Positions 11,591-24,490 of a DNA stretch of 64,000 bases are shown piece after piece. The DNA comes from Pseudisothecium myosuroides (Eukaryota; Streptophyta; Bryopsida; Hypnales; Lembophyllaceae): NCBI GenBank assembly GCA_951799445.1, contig CATOGU010000041.1, forward strand, positions 310,001 through 374,000. The letters run 5' to 3'. How positions within the stretch are numbered: the stretch's first letter is position 1; every line of letters begins with the position of its first letter. The notes beneath the pieces are model-generated. The model had not been told where the DNA came from, did not search any database, and saw only the letters and a program-made list of their open reading frames with translations. The position numbers and the translations under genes are program-made.

Positions 11591-11908
11591 TTAGAAAGTC
11601 ATTTTGGCCAATTTGACCACAAGACGGACTTTAAATCTGATGACCTCGTGTTTCTCGTTTCTTTTCTTGGTGAATATTAGCTTGAATCCTATTGGTTTGG
11701 TTGTCAGATTCGTTGCTAGCGGGCCGAAGACGTGCCGCTTTTTGAGCAATGCGTATTCAGCTTCAAGTGCAGATCGCCAGTTGGGCCAGTCGGCACTAGC
11801 CTTGGCCTCATCTAAGGAGGTTGGGTCCGATTCGTCATAGCTAGTGGCGAAGTAACCAAGGCAAATTGCATCTCCTTGTAAATCCAGTGTGTAATTGCTT
11901 TCAATCAA
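11591..11908 (-). mobile_element. Ty1/copia reverse-transcriptase fragment
   Basis: The translation matches the start of the copia RVT_2 domain: WRSALEAEY, then KPIGFKLIFTKKRNEK, then RFKVRLV, corresponding to the family pattern W-x2-A-x3-E, KPIG-x-KWVF-x2-K and RYKARLVAKG. It is about 105 residues and breaks off where the GF(T/A)Q motif should follow. No LTRs, integrase or RNase H are visible around it, so this is an orphan fragment of a copia polyprotein. Confidence 0.85.
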
Positions 11909-14900
11909 ACCAGATATTTTAAACTCTGTTGACTCAGTTACAGATTATTTCTCTTACTATGTCTGCATTTTGTCCGTCAGCTTGATGCAGTATAGCCCTT
12001 CTCACAGAGTGATCTGGTGATATGAAAATTTATGTACTGTATTTTTGAGGAATGCACTTGTTACCGGTGTACGTCTTTGTGTGCATCTATATCGTATGTC
12101 ATTGAGTACGCAGAGGAGGACGATTATTGTCATCAGATTTAGCTCTGGTGGTTTGTTGAGCACGAGGCAAAGGGATTGTTTACAATGTCCGAGCAATCTT
12201 CATGACAGGTACTGACATGAAATTGCCTGGACCATTATGCACAAATGTTCCTCATAAAAAGACAGCAATGTTAGACAAAAGTATTGAAATCTTTGCTTGA
12301 ACAACCGTGTCAAATAAAAAGGTTTGCAATTTATCCATGGCCCTACAGTTTTTCCTCTGACCGAAGTAAAATCAAGAAATGCAATCGTTTTATTACCTCA
12401 GTTGGGTTCCGTTTCTCGGTGCAGTATTTTGGCAAGGTGCCACTAGCATTCTGCCAACCAACCACAATCATCTCATATTTATCAGGCATATAGCTCCACC
12501 AATTTACCGTTCGTAATGTCACCACCTCAATGTTGTGTGCAACAATATCCAATAAATGCTAGGGACGAGATCAAATCTCGAAAAAATCCGGAGCTATAGA
12601 AATTGGAATCACCTGTAAATCAACAACATTCTTAAAGTATGTTTGTATTTTGTTCTCGCCCTTGTAGAGTCAAGGACAAAAAGATCTATTCCTCACTCAA
12701 ACTCATCTCTTGGAGTTAATTCTCTACCAAATCTAAAACCAATTGCATATTTTAAAGGTCTAGAAAGGGGGGCAATATTTATTAAACTTTGGGAAGAGTG
12801 GATTTTTTCAAATCCATGCCTTTAACCCATGTCAATTACAATGTGGCACTATCAAGTATGATGTATTCATCAACCTCAAGTCTTCTATCAATATTCTTTT
12901 ACCTTTTAACCATCTTTAGAGTTTGAAATTGCCTCAACTCAAGCACCCATTCTAGAGCTGTGTGAGGATTTCTTCGAGGTCGGAGAGAGAGGCGGTGGTT
13001 AAAGTTCGTGAGGGGATTGTTGCGTGTGGCTCGAGATCTGGTGTTGCGCGAGGTGAGTGTCATGCTGTACCTTGCCACCTTCATCACAAAGCTGCATGGA
13101 AAGTCCCGTTTCCCCCACCCCTTTTTTCTCTTCTACGGCAGAGACACCTGAATTTGTCTGCTTTGCGTTGCATTTGAGGCTTGGGTACTTTTGTCCACGA
13201 GTGTCGATACTGGGAGAGGGTTTTGTTCCGACAGGATGCCAAGCACTCTTTCGTCGTCGTCTCGTGCACATTTTTGACGAAATCAATATGCGAGGCGCTT
13301 GTCTTGTCTTGATACGGTTATTTCGTGCCGTATTTTTTGTGACATTCATTGCTGAGCCTACTGGAGGAGAGGTCTGGTTCGGATGTGAGGTTTTTCGTGA
13401 AGGCTTTTGTGGTTCAGTGGCACGATTTTGGTCGATCCGGCTGGGGAGCGGGACGGGGTTTGGAGTGTTAGGTTGTCGTGTACGCAGCGATTGGGTTTTT
13501 CGAGGGGGTCTACAAGGTGAACAGTACGGATCGGTAGACTTTGCGGTTGTTGGGTGAGGCTGAAGATGATGTTCTGGCAGTTTGAGTTTTTGTCTGTGTA
13601 ACTTGTTTGGTCGGTTGATTTCTTCCGGGGTTTTAGAATTTTTTTGGAGTGGATCTGGTTCTTGCCAGTCGTTGTCGTCCTAGGGCGGGACGAGTGAGCG
13701 CGTTTGAATTTGCGCCGGCGTGACCGTGAAGGTTGTCGGAATTTCTCCAAGATTGCGTAGGTTTGAAGAATTGAGGCTTTTGTATTGTCGGAGGGTTTAG
13801 TTGCGGTCTTGGCTTTTTCATGGTGGAACCGTACCTGGAGTTTGGAGCTCAGAGGTTGCGAGGATTATTATGAGCATTTAGGGTATATATCAGGGTTAGG
13901 GGTGGAGATCGGAGATTTTTGGATTTTTCTTCCGGAGCCTTGGCCTGATAAAGAAGGTGAGACAAGGTAGCTGCCATTCGTCAAGTGGCGCAAGTCGCGA
14001 GACGAATTTGCGTTGGACTTTGATATTTCGAGGGTGACGTGAGGCTGGCGAAGGTGAGTTACTATGAGGATCTTGGTTATGCTTAGTTTGGATTGGAGGG
14101 ATTATCGGTACCAGAGTCTGAAGCAGGGTCCAGTACCGGGGCCTGCAATTACTTGCAAATCAACTGGAACCACGTCAACCGCATGAGCTGTGTGAGCTGA
14201 TTTTGCATCAACGACGACATGTTGTCTAGAGTTTGAGCATGTTGTCTAGAGTTTGAGCATGCTGATCGAGGCATTTGTGCTTTATTATCGATACTTAGCA
14301 ATTTGCTGGATATACATATATTCTTGTAGATCACTTGATCACTTCCCATAGTCTAGGGCAAGATCCTATGGTTGGGTTTCCAAAATAAACAAATTTCTTA
14401 CTTTTGTAATCATTCCCCCAAAAGTGGCAGTTTTGGGTGACTGTCACAGAAAAAAGGGCTTGGGCTTCCCAACGTACCCCATGGCTGCACCTTGGTGGCA
14501 AGTTTCAACCTACAATATATCCAACAAACCCCCTAGTTGAGTCCAACCGTTTTAAATCCTGGGCTTCGAGGAAGAAAGCTTATGGCCTCTGGCATGCCCG
14601 AAACCTCAACCAAGGCTACAAAAACATCGCTACCTTCGGACGTAGCCGGCTCCCAAGGATCAAAAATTTGCTCAAGTTTGCATTCATGAAAATCCAATAG
14701 GTAGGATACTACTACTAAAAAGATCAAAGACAAATATACGTTGTGAGGAGCAAAATAAAAAGTCTGAATTGTTGTGAACTGAATTGACCGATTTCAGACC
14801 GGCCGAACCACGAGAGAGGAAAATGCCAAGCAGCAGAGAGGGTGCACATCAAAGTGAACATTCACCTATCCTTCTGAATACATGACCTATTCCAACGTCC

Positions 14901-15126
14901 TTTCCACAGCTCTAACCTGGCTTTAAAAGTTCGCTTCACAGCCGAGGATCGATGTTTCTCTGCTCCATTGTAAAACCAGAACCTTGGGGCTTCTGGCTGC
15001 TCGTTCTGGACTGCCTTGTTTCAAACTACTTGTGTTGGACTGCCTCGTTCTGGCTCCAGGCCGTGAATCAAAATTTGGAGAAAACGAGTTGGGACTCAAA
15101 ATATTGATACTAGAAAGGCAAACTAA
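11909..15126. other. no supportable gene
   Basis: Several overlapping low-quality frames exist at 12.9-14.0 kb in moderately GC-rich DNA, for example a possible exon at 13856-13957 with a YYEHLGYISGLG segment before a GGTGAG, but I cannot link them into a gene. A perfect 20-bp duplication lies at 14221-14260. Confidence 0.4.
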
Positions 15127-15141
15127 CACTACAAGGAAACC
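15127..15141. repeat. lone CACTACAAGGAAACC terminus
   Basis: This 15-mer is identical to the complement of the outer right end of the palindromic element at 10855-10962 and matches the general CACTA start. No partner end is found nearby. Confidence 0.4.
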
Positions 15142-15941
15142 GCTTGGTATTCTAAGAAGATAGGAGGAGACATATACTAGTGAAATAGAATTAGCAAGTA
15201 GAAGTAGAATTTAGTAGGTAGGAAACAATTAAGAAAAGAACTCTTGGTGCAACGTTTCCATTGCCAAAAATTCTCTAAAGTAGAATAGTAGCTCTCAAAA
15301 CTCAAATAAAGTAGAATGGAAGAGATGAAGTGACAATTTAGAATTGTGAAGTGGCAATTTAGAAGTTGAAGAGGATTTAGGAAGAGATAGGATTAGGTGG
15401 AAATCTAGGAAGAACGATTAGAACCATCGAAATTTGGATAGAATAATAATTGACCAAAGAGTTGAAGAGTCAATTATTGTTGGAAAGTTGATTTCAATTA
15501 TTTTAGTTCAAGACTAGTCAACCCTTTGAAGTAGAAATAATTGAATTAGAATAGTGTTTGAAGAGAAAGAGAAATTAGAAGGAAAAGAAAAGAAAAGTGA
15601 AATTCAAGAAATTGGCAAACCTTGTACTAAAACCCCTACTTTAAGCCGTGGGCAAAACTACCAAACGATTCCGAAACATGGCAAATGATGGGGAGTTTGA
15701 AGGGGTATACGATTACCTAAACAATGACTCCAACTCCGAGGTAAGCTCCTAACTTTAAACCATCCATTCCAATTTCTCAAAAATAGACATTTACAAGTAG
15801 GACCGAACTCTCAATTCAATTCAGAGTGTTTAGAATAGTAATATTTCAAGAACCAAGGTAGTATTGTTGTAGAGTCTAGTTAGAGGTTTCCAAAACCATC
15901 TTACACTTAGAATTTGGAATCAAATTGAAAGAGATATTAGC
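15142..15941. other. gene-free stretch
   Basis: AT-rich with many GAAGT/TTAGAATT words; nothing else seen. Confidence 0.5.
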
Positions 15942-16613
15942 GGATGAAGTTTAGGAGTAATATTGGATGAAAGTTAGTACATTTCATCCAAATGGAACAA
16001 GAATAGAAACTTACGTAGAAAAATAAATCTAGACTCCAGAAAAGAAACAAAAATTAGAATTCAAGTTGTAGGTTAGTAGAAAACCATGGATGAAGTTTGA
16101 AGTACCGATTAGCGGTCAAACTTCATCCATTGATAACTCCTAGTAGGAAGGTCCAATCAGCACGTGTCTTAGCATTTTGGAAAGCTAGAATTAAGACTTA
16201 CAAAGAAAAATTAACAAAAATCTAAAAATAGTAATTGCTCAGAGTAGCACCGAGCCACATAAGTAGGATAAAGATCAAATAATTATTAAAAGAGGTAATC
16301 AAAGAGAAGAATTAGATTTGGAAATAGGTAGAAAGCACTTAGTAAAGTCCGGAACTAGTCTAACTTAGGAGAAATTCTTAATCATTTAGTAGCAAACAAC
16401 GGATGAACTTTGGGTTAGAATATGGATGAAATAGGGTAAAACTCATCCATCCAAGTCCAAACTTAGAACTTAGGTAGAAGTTGGCAATATAGAGTCAGAG
16501 TCAAAAACTTGAAGTAAAATAGAATAGGGAAGGGGTCTAAATCCAAGGATGAAGTTTGGATAGACTTATAGAAGTTAGAACTTCATCCGTCCATAACTCT
16601 TGCTAGGAAGGTC
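15942..16613. repeat. four spaced GGATGAAGTT hairpins in a duplicated unit
   Basis: Inverted pairs built from GGATGAAGTTT and AAACTTCATCC occur at about 15942-15990, 16088-16128, 16401-16450 and 16548-16588. The second and fourth are both followed by CCATAACTC or TGATAACTC and then TAGGAAGGTC, so a unit of about 460 bp appears duplicated. Non-coding in all frames. Confidence 0.55.
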
Positions 16614-16903
16614 GCATAACGTTGAGTTTTATATTTTTGGAAATGGCATGAAATTTTCTATCTTTATATGTGGACAAATTTAGATTGTATCACCTTTCTT
16701 TCAAAAACCACCGTGGCCTAGTTCGTACGACCTAATTAGAATAAAACTTGCAATTTAAGTTAGTTTTTCTTGATTTCTTTAGTTTCTTGCAAACTTATGT
16801 ATATTTAGGATTTAGAAAAGATCCATTGCTTGGAAGGCACAATGGATTTTTGCTAGGCACCCATAGAACGAGAATCAAACCTAAAACTCAAGAGCCTGGT
16901 TGT

Positions 16904-16940
16904 GCTCACTTATTTACCAAGGGTGGGTAAATAAGTGCTC
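16904..16940. repeat. hairpin, 15-nt arms
   Basis: GCTCACTTATTTACC and GGGTAAATAAGTGCTC form a stem with a 6-nt loop. No T-run follows it and no gene ends here, so I would not call it a terminator. Confidence 0.45.
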
Positions 16941-17995
16941 ACACTACTTTATCATTTTGAAAAATTTGAAAAAATTCAGGTAAAATCTTTTTTAATAGGA
17001 AAAGGTGCACTCTAAATTTCAAATTCATTTCATAATTTATGTAATATTTCTACATGCAATGTGGGATACAAAATAGGACAGGTATTTTTTGCAATCACAC
17101 AAGTGTAGGACCATTTTTGCATATTTTCCATGCCTATTTCTATCCTATCTGTAGCATTATTTTCAATCATGTAGAAAGACTATCTATCTTAGTTGTACAA
17201 CATTGATGTCATAGATGGTCTATTATACTAGTATAAGACTTTAGCCATAATACAACAATTATTATTTATAGACTTTAATTTGGCCTAGAACTAGTAAAGT
17301 ATATGTAAAATATGCATCCTTTGAAATAATAATTTCATTTGTTGTTTTGTGCATTGTCTTGTAGTTCAAAGTTTAAAGTTAATTTTAGCTATTACAAAGT
17401 AATTCATTTATAATCATGAAGCCGTAATTTGTGACTATTTTGGCAACTAAAGGAAAAAGAACAACAAAAGGATATACCAATAATACAGTTTTTTTTTTGT
17501 TAATCTTTTGATGCAATGGAAAACCATTGCATTAAAAAGACTTTACAAAACATTAGCTAAGTCCAGAGATTGGAAATGAAGAGATAACAAGCAAAATGAG
17601 GTTGCCAACAAAAAAGAGACCCAAAAAATGAACAAATCCCTTCAAATTCCACATACTGTAATCACCAAATCTAGTGGCCAAGCCTAGTAAGGGAGTGAAT
17701 TCAAATATTATTGAATTTAGACTAGTTGTCGTCTGTACAAGCTATTCATAAATGCCATGTTCCTTGTGAGTACTACTCCTCTAAGTCTTTGTCATTTCGA
17801 AGTATTTACGTACAAAATGAGCAAATAAATGGCATTTGATCAATACTCTACATTTGGATTTGTCAACCACTCCGCAAATTTATAATCATTGATGTATTGA
17901 GAGCAACCTAACCTCTTCAAAATTTCTCTGAATCTCTCTGAATTTCTCCAAAAGTACCAACATGCTGGTACCATCTTATCATGCCCAATAGATTT
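16941..17995. other. gene-free stretch
   Basis: Very AT-rich downstream flank of the helicase pseudogene; nothing to annotate. Confidence 0.5.
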
Positions 17996-20900
17996 TTAAC
18001 CTGGGCCAAAACGTTCAGGGTGCATCACTTGCTGCCCAAGTGTATTGGGCAAGCCGCAGCCAAAGCATTGGTTGGCCTTCCATTGCAACCAATTTGGACA
18101 GTTTGAAGACCCATGCCCTTGGGCCAAACACTTGAAACAAAGATTTCGAACATATGGGCATTGTGATATAGAATGGTACCCACCAAATTGTTGATTTATA
18201 GTGCAGAGAATGCACTTATCTTTAGCTCCCTTCAAGAATTGAACTAAATCCAATAAATTGAGCATCAGGCTTCCATATTGATCTTCATGTGCTGTTGTAG
18301 ACAATAATGCATTACCAAGGCAAATTTTTTTGGTAGGTACCTCCTCTAGCATTGCAAATGCATCATCATCCATGTCAACAAACAAATCTATATCGTCACA
18401 ATAAAAGTTGTCTGTAGAAAGAGCTGGTCCGGTGGTTGTATTGGTGGATTGAATGTGCATGGCAATAGATTGACAAACGTCACATTTTTCAGATCCCAAA
18501 GAAAAGCAATCAAATCCACAACCATCTATATATTCTTGAAGTACCCAACGCCTGCACTTCAACCCACTTATCAATTCCACAAGCTTGGTACATGTCTCTT
18601 CATGTGGTTGCCATCGTATTGGCAATAAGATGATATGTTTGCTAGGCAATCCGTCACGGTCTCCACGACCACTTTCTTGTGCAAGATCAATCATTGAATA
18701 AGGCTCATCCATATGAATAATAAGTCGAACTGTATCAATATCAATGCCTGCACCAAATGCCCCTGTTGCAACCATAATGTCTACATTACCATTCATCCAC
18801 AAGTCTTGAGCCTCATTTCTAGACTTTTCATCTAATTGTCCATGGTAATAGACAGCAGTCATGCCTTGGGAACAAAGGAGTTCTGCAAGTATTTTTGTTT
18901 GTTCCCGTCCTCTGCTGAAGATGATGGATTTAGGAGTAGTGGGTCCTAAATCCAATAGAAGCCTTATCAAAGTATCTTCCAAAGGGCCCTGATTCTTGAT
19001 GACTTGGTAAATAATTTTGGGACGACTAGTGGGACTTTGAACAACGGATAGATGGGAATTGAAAAACTGCTTGAGTGAATTTTCCATATTAGGTGGTATA
19101 GTCGCTGATAGGAAAAGCAATGGGACAGGTACTTTTTGAATGTACTTCAAATCATGTATGGCTGGTCTTCATGAACAGGATGTAAGTGCCAAATGACACT
19201 CATTCACAACAATCCTTCTAAGACGCTGTTCTTTATATAAATATCCAAGATGATTTTGAAAGGCTTGAGATAAACAATGCTCCATTGAGACCAATAGAAT
19301 GTCAACTATACTAGTAGCCAATGATTCTGAATATACTTGTATTGAAATCCTGGCATTTTATAAGCGACGTAGCATATCTTTCTTCAATGTCACAAGAGGA
19401 CATATGACAACAGTGGTATAGCAACCACTTTCAACTAGTGATGGCAAGAGAAACAATAGTGTCTTGCCTCCACCTATTGGTAAGACAACCAATAGATCTT
19501 CTTGCTGTTCCAAAATCCAATGTATTGCTTGTGCTTAATATGGGCTCTTGAACTTGTTGTATCCTAATGAAAGCAAACCACGTAATACCAATTCTGAACA
19601 AGCCAAAGATGGGAAGTCCATACCAATGTTCCCAAAGAAACGGACTACTTTAATTTCGTGAAGATGGTGATGGTGGACATCACTAGTTGTAGGGAAAATC
19701 ATTGCACCACCCTCCTTTTCATGCGGTGAAGCTTAATCTGAAGGAAGACTATCAGAAACAAGATGTAAAAGTTGATGCCATTCAACAGATGCCAGTCGAT
19801 AGAATTGGAACTCATCTCGTCCAATACCTGGATGGTCAAAATTAGAGCGACCATAAATCGTACTTGCTGTTTGTTGGGAGTGCCTTGCTTGGCTATCCAA
19901 AGGTCCATCACGTGTAAATTCCAAAACATTGCTATACTTCAAAAATCTATCTGCCAAACCAATAGCCATGTGTCGCCACGATTTGAGAGGTTGTGCAACT
20001 TTCAAATGAGTCAGAAATATTCTTGAGATTCCTTCAGATAAATCACGACCGGAAAAAGCTTGTCCTTCCTTCATAGCTAATAATAGACCGTACAAGGTGG
20101 TTTGACCTCTTTGTATAAAACCTTGGAAGCAACTTTCTCCATCTTCCAAACATATGTAAGATAGTTAATCAATAAAAAAGAGGCATCTTTACATAGAATT
20201 CAAGCAATAGGCCTTTATGTCCCACAAAGATTATCTGCTTTTCCATAAAGAGAGAGGAGCATCACAAGACCATCTACAAAATACACACCCCAAAGTTGAG
20301 TAGGGGTGTTGCGGATTGCAGAAGATAGAAATTCAACACCACGTCCTGGTTGTCCTGCAATGAGATGCACAATGGACAAAAAAATTTGCAACCATTTTCC
20401 ATCTTTATGCATCCAACTACTCAATGCCCCTTGGTTCCAAATAATCTTACTACCAGCATCTTCAATGCAAACAATAAAGTGACAACGTAATGTAGCATTA
20501 GTGACAATGTGATGAATAAGTCCAAGGGTGTAACTAGAACAGTGGTTATTCTCATTCCAAATGAACCAATACCCAACTCTATTTTCTCGGAGATTGTCTT
20601 CTATTCTACTTCCAGCTTTACTTTGGAGTATCCTATCTTTGTTCAAATGATACTCATGCATATCAAAAAGTAAGTCTCTTTTCAACTCCCTGTATAACTC
20701 TTTGATTGACTCACAAATCATATTTGATATGCCTTGGATATCCACATAAACACCATCAACAATTTGTCCATCTCCGGCCCACACCACATTTGGAAGGATC
20801 ATCTCATTCTTTGTAACTTTAAGAATCAGCCTTTTTGCATCCAATATTGCAGCAAAAGGTGTTCGATAGCCTTCTTGAATAAAGAACAAGAAAGATTCTT

Positions 20901-22486
20901 CAACTTGGTTTGTACCATCTATTGCTAGGTTTGAAGTGTAGACAATCTTATAGAGGACAAGAGAACAGCACCAATACATCAACCTAGAAATGCGCTGAGT
21001 TACCTCATTTGTTGTTATCACATGGTGATGTTGTATTGCTGTAAAAACAACAAACCGATATATAAGTAAAGAGGTCTCAAGAACAAGGTGAGATGGCCGT
21101 TGAATAAAAAAAGATCCTCTAGAACCTGTATGCAATGAGACTTGGACAAGCCAATGTGTTCATTGGTAAACAGCCCATCTTCATCTTCCATATGCAATCC
21201 ATTCCAAAGGCTTTGTAGAGATTGTTGTAGTGGTTCATCAAGTGGAACCAAGATAGAAAGTATATCATCTTCATCATCATTGTTGTTGTCACTATCAAGA
21301 GACTTGAGTAGCAAATTGATGAGGTGCACCAATGTTACTACATAATCTTCAGAAGACTGTTCCAATCGTGAAAAACAATCTGTAGAGGTGTCTATAGCCT
21401 TTGTAGATTTGACCTTTTTCCTCAATAGGGGTTTTGCTATATTATTGTTGTATTGAAAGTCGGACATCAAAGATCTACAAACTTCACGCAATCGGTTGGG
21501 AAAGAAACGGGCATCTCCTTGTCTTGGTGCTGATATCAAAGCAGCCATTGTACCAATATCTTGACCCAAATTTTGTATAAATTGATCCCAATTGAGCCTT
21601 TTGATGAACAAAGGTAATTGTCTGGATTCATCAAATGATGCCACTTGAGCCTCCTTCTGGCGTTCTTCGGCTTCTCTTCTAATTACATCAATAAGAGAAC
21701 CATGGGCAATGTTTCCAATAGGTTGGCTTACTCCAAACCAACTATTATTCCCAGGAGAGCAAAATAAACATTGCACAAAGCAAGCTTTGTGGCTACCTTG
21801 GATAGAGCAATTAGACTCATGAATAATGCGAAGGTCAGCTTTCAAGGTGGACAATTTTCTACAATAAAAGATACAGAACTTCATCCAAATCCATCCACTA
21901 CTTCGAGACCTTCGATGGGATCCTTCAAGGCAAAAGTACCAATTCTATATTGAGCAAGATGACCAATGCCCGGATTGAGTTGAAACTTGTTAATATCTGT
22001 CGACAACCGTTCCAAATCTACCTTATGTCCATGTCTAGCTGCATGCTGGACAATACTTCCAACCTCAACCACATATTTGCAAGGTCGACAAATGGCTATG
22101 GAAAGGTGCTTATTCACAAAGAACTCCAACTTTGATTCAATATACGACTCCTGGTCATTTCTTATAGAGATGAATGGCTCGATGGGAACAAATACCTGAG
22201 AGGTGGGTCCTTCAGAAGGGGTCATAAAATCTGCTTCTCTGCAAGTTTTACAATGTTTTTGCATTTTTCCTAAGTATTTGCTTTCAAATTTCATGCAACG
22301 TGGGCATTTGAATAGTTGTGTGTCTGGTCGACGCAAAGTGGCCTTCTCTTGTAGTCCATAGCCATCCAATGGAAATGTCACATTGCACATTGGAGTATGG
22401 ATTCTTGCGTGATTTGTCAACTGGTCCTTTGTATTGAATGCGGGACAGTCACATTTTGTGCATTGGTAAGGCATTGTTGAGCTCAT
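17996..22486 (-). pseudogene. OrsD zinc-finger / RecQ-type helicase pseudogene
   Basis: In gene order there are: a C2H2-like finger (CTKCDCPAF-x-H-x3-H) and a CPRCMKFES/CKTC cysteine group; an OrsD finger ICRPCKYVV-x-H-x3-H at about 22020-22100; a degenerate second finger near 21850; a long middle region with AGQPGRG and FVDGLVMLLSLYGK, typical of OrsD-RecQ proteins; then a RecQ helicase with Walker A PIGGGKT (about 19461-19481), Walker B changed from DECH to NECH (19194-19205), motif V FGAGIDI, motif VI QESGRGDRDG; and a Cys/His zinc-knuckle tail. The gene is broken: frame changes near 21881, 21130 and 20180, and in-frame stops at 19535-19537, 19358-19360 and 19169-19171. Such fusions are known mainly from fungi, often near telomeres or mobile, so transfer is a possibility. 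A TCAACGCAG acceptor just before the first ATG suggests a 5' intron. Confidence 0.85.
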
Positions 22487-24490
22487 TGTTGAAGATGAGG
22501 TAAGTGATTGAGCTGTAATCTCCTGCGTTGATACAAAAAAATATGTTTTTAACTTTTCCTTGATATGCAAAGCAAGACATATAGAACAAGGAAAAAAAGA
22601 GACAACCCTAAATAAGAAGTTAATAAAAGGATGGAGTAAAATAAATTAGAAATATCCAATCAAGGAATATAAAATATTATTAATATATTATGAATTTAAT
22701 GCTAGTCACAAATAATATAGTTCATTGTATCCACTTGTAGAGCAACAATTTGATAAGTGGATTGGATCTGAAAGAACAAGCTAGTTAAACAAAGGACCCA
22801 AACCCTAAATACAAAAACAACAACATTCTGAGCAGAAGCAATGGAAGTAAAGAGTACCAAATGAAGACAACTGTAACTCAATGAAATGAAAAGTTGTATA
22901 GTAACTTAGACATCACAACATTTCTATAACCTATGAATTTATATGGAGGAATCTTAGAGTCCTTTAAATTATCAAAAGGTAAAATGAAATTGATAAGAAA
23001 AGGGAAGTAGCAAGTGTACCAAGCTGGAAAATTTGGTTTATGCATCTATGGATACAATTCAATGATATTGAAAATTCATATAATGGAAGAAATGAAAGCA
23101 TATTACTTACGACAACATGAAATATACAACTATAAGTATATTAGAGTCTAGATGAAAAGTCTGATTTCATGAGTCAAAAATGCATACCTGATCATGAACT
23201 TCCAAAAAAATGTGCATTATTTGCTTGATCCACCTTCTTCATCTTACAACACTTTAGTACAACCAACACTCTAGACTATTTCTTCCGTTGATATACATCA
23301 CAAAAAATTGATGAATAGGATCCTTGTGATCATTGAAGACTGTGGACAAGTCTTGGATGATCAATACCTTGGCATCCTTCAACATACTATTTGGAGAAGT
23401 GAGTATTGTAGCAAACTAAGTTCCTACCTAGACGCAAAAGTCTCTAATCAACCAAAATTGGTAGTGAAAATAAGCTGGAACAACAAAGTAGACCTCCTTG
23501 ATTCCATTGTCAATGACCAGCGATAGAGTGTTCTATTCATTTTAAACGTACAACACCACTTTTATTAAAGAGTTTAGTCAAAATGTCGGCTAGGTTTTTA
23601 TTAACTTGGTTTTGGTTGGATTTTCTTGAAATATTGACACAAGATATAAATGTGTAATTCCTTGATTAGTGATAATTAGTGATATTTTTCCATTTGGTAT
23701 CCAAATCAAAAATTAGCTCCTTTGAATTTTTTGGGTAGCATGTCAATAAATATAACTATGTGTAGTTTAAAAATCTCACTCTAGAAAGAAAAGAAATTTG
23801 TTGAATGAGGTTTGAGAGAATTTTTTTTTGCAATAACTAAAAACATTACAAATTTTCAGTCCGTGCATTCAAAGTTTTGAATTTTTATCCACAAATTTCC
23901 ACACAAGTGTAGTACATATTTGTATGGTTGAATTTTGAAAGAAAAAAACAAGCAACTTTCCTTTTGCATTTTCTTCTTCCAACTTTGAAAAGGGATAGTT
24001 GAACAATGTTTGTCCAAAATGTGCCTGAGTCGTTCAAGGGTTAATGGTGCCAAAATTCTATTTTAAGAAGAAGTTCAACAACTAGGATTAATGAATGCAT
24101 TATACAATCTTCAAGAGAACAATGGATTGAAATGGCTATGGAACATAACTTCAATACCATATGGTGTATCTTGATCAATCTTGTTCTACAATATGACTAT
24201 AGAAGTTGGCTTTTGTTCAATCTTATTCCACAACAATCAATGGAGGTTCATAAAAGCAACCGTTAGTTTTCTTCTTGTATTTTTTAATGCAATGATCACC
24301 ATCCTTTAATTTAAAAAAGCAACCATTAGTCATGGTAAATTACTTCCATTTAGTTCATTTAATGCATTACCATCACCTATACAAATTTGTCATTCTTTGT
24401 GAAATGATGAGAGGATAAATAGCCAAATCACAACCACCAAATTGAATAAGTAGCCAAGTCATAATGAATGTCACTAAAAACTATGGACCA
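22487..24490. other. gene-free stretch
   Basis: AT-rich upstream flank of the helicase relic. A decayed TTAA end (CGTTCAAGGGTTAA) sits at 24031-24044. No frame of note. Confidence 0.5.

Noticed and set aside
13057..13557. 166-codon + strand frame
   Set aside because: Random-looking Cys/Phe/Gly-rich sequence, competing frames on the other strand and no homology pattern.
16904..16940. Transcription terminator hairpin
   Set aside because: No T-run and no adjoining gene end; eukaryotic context.
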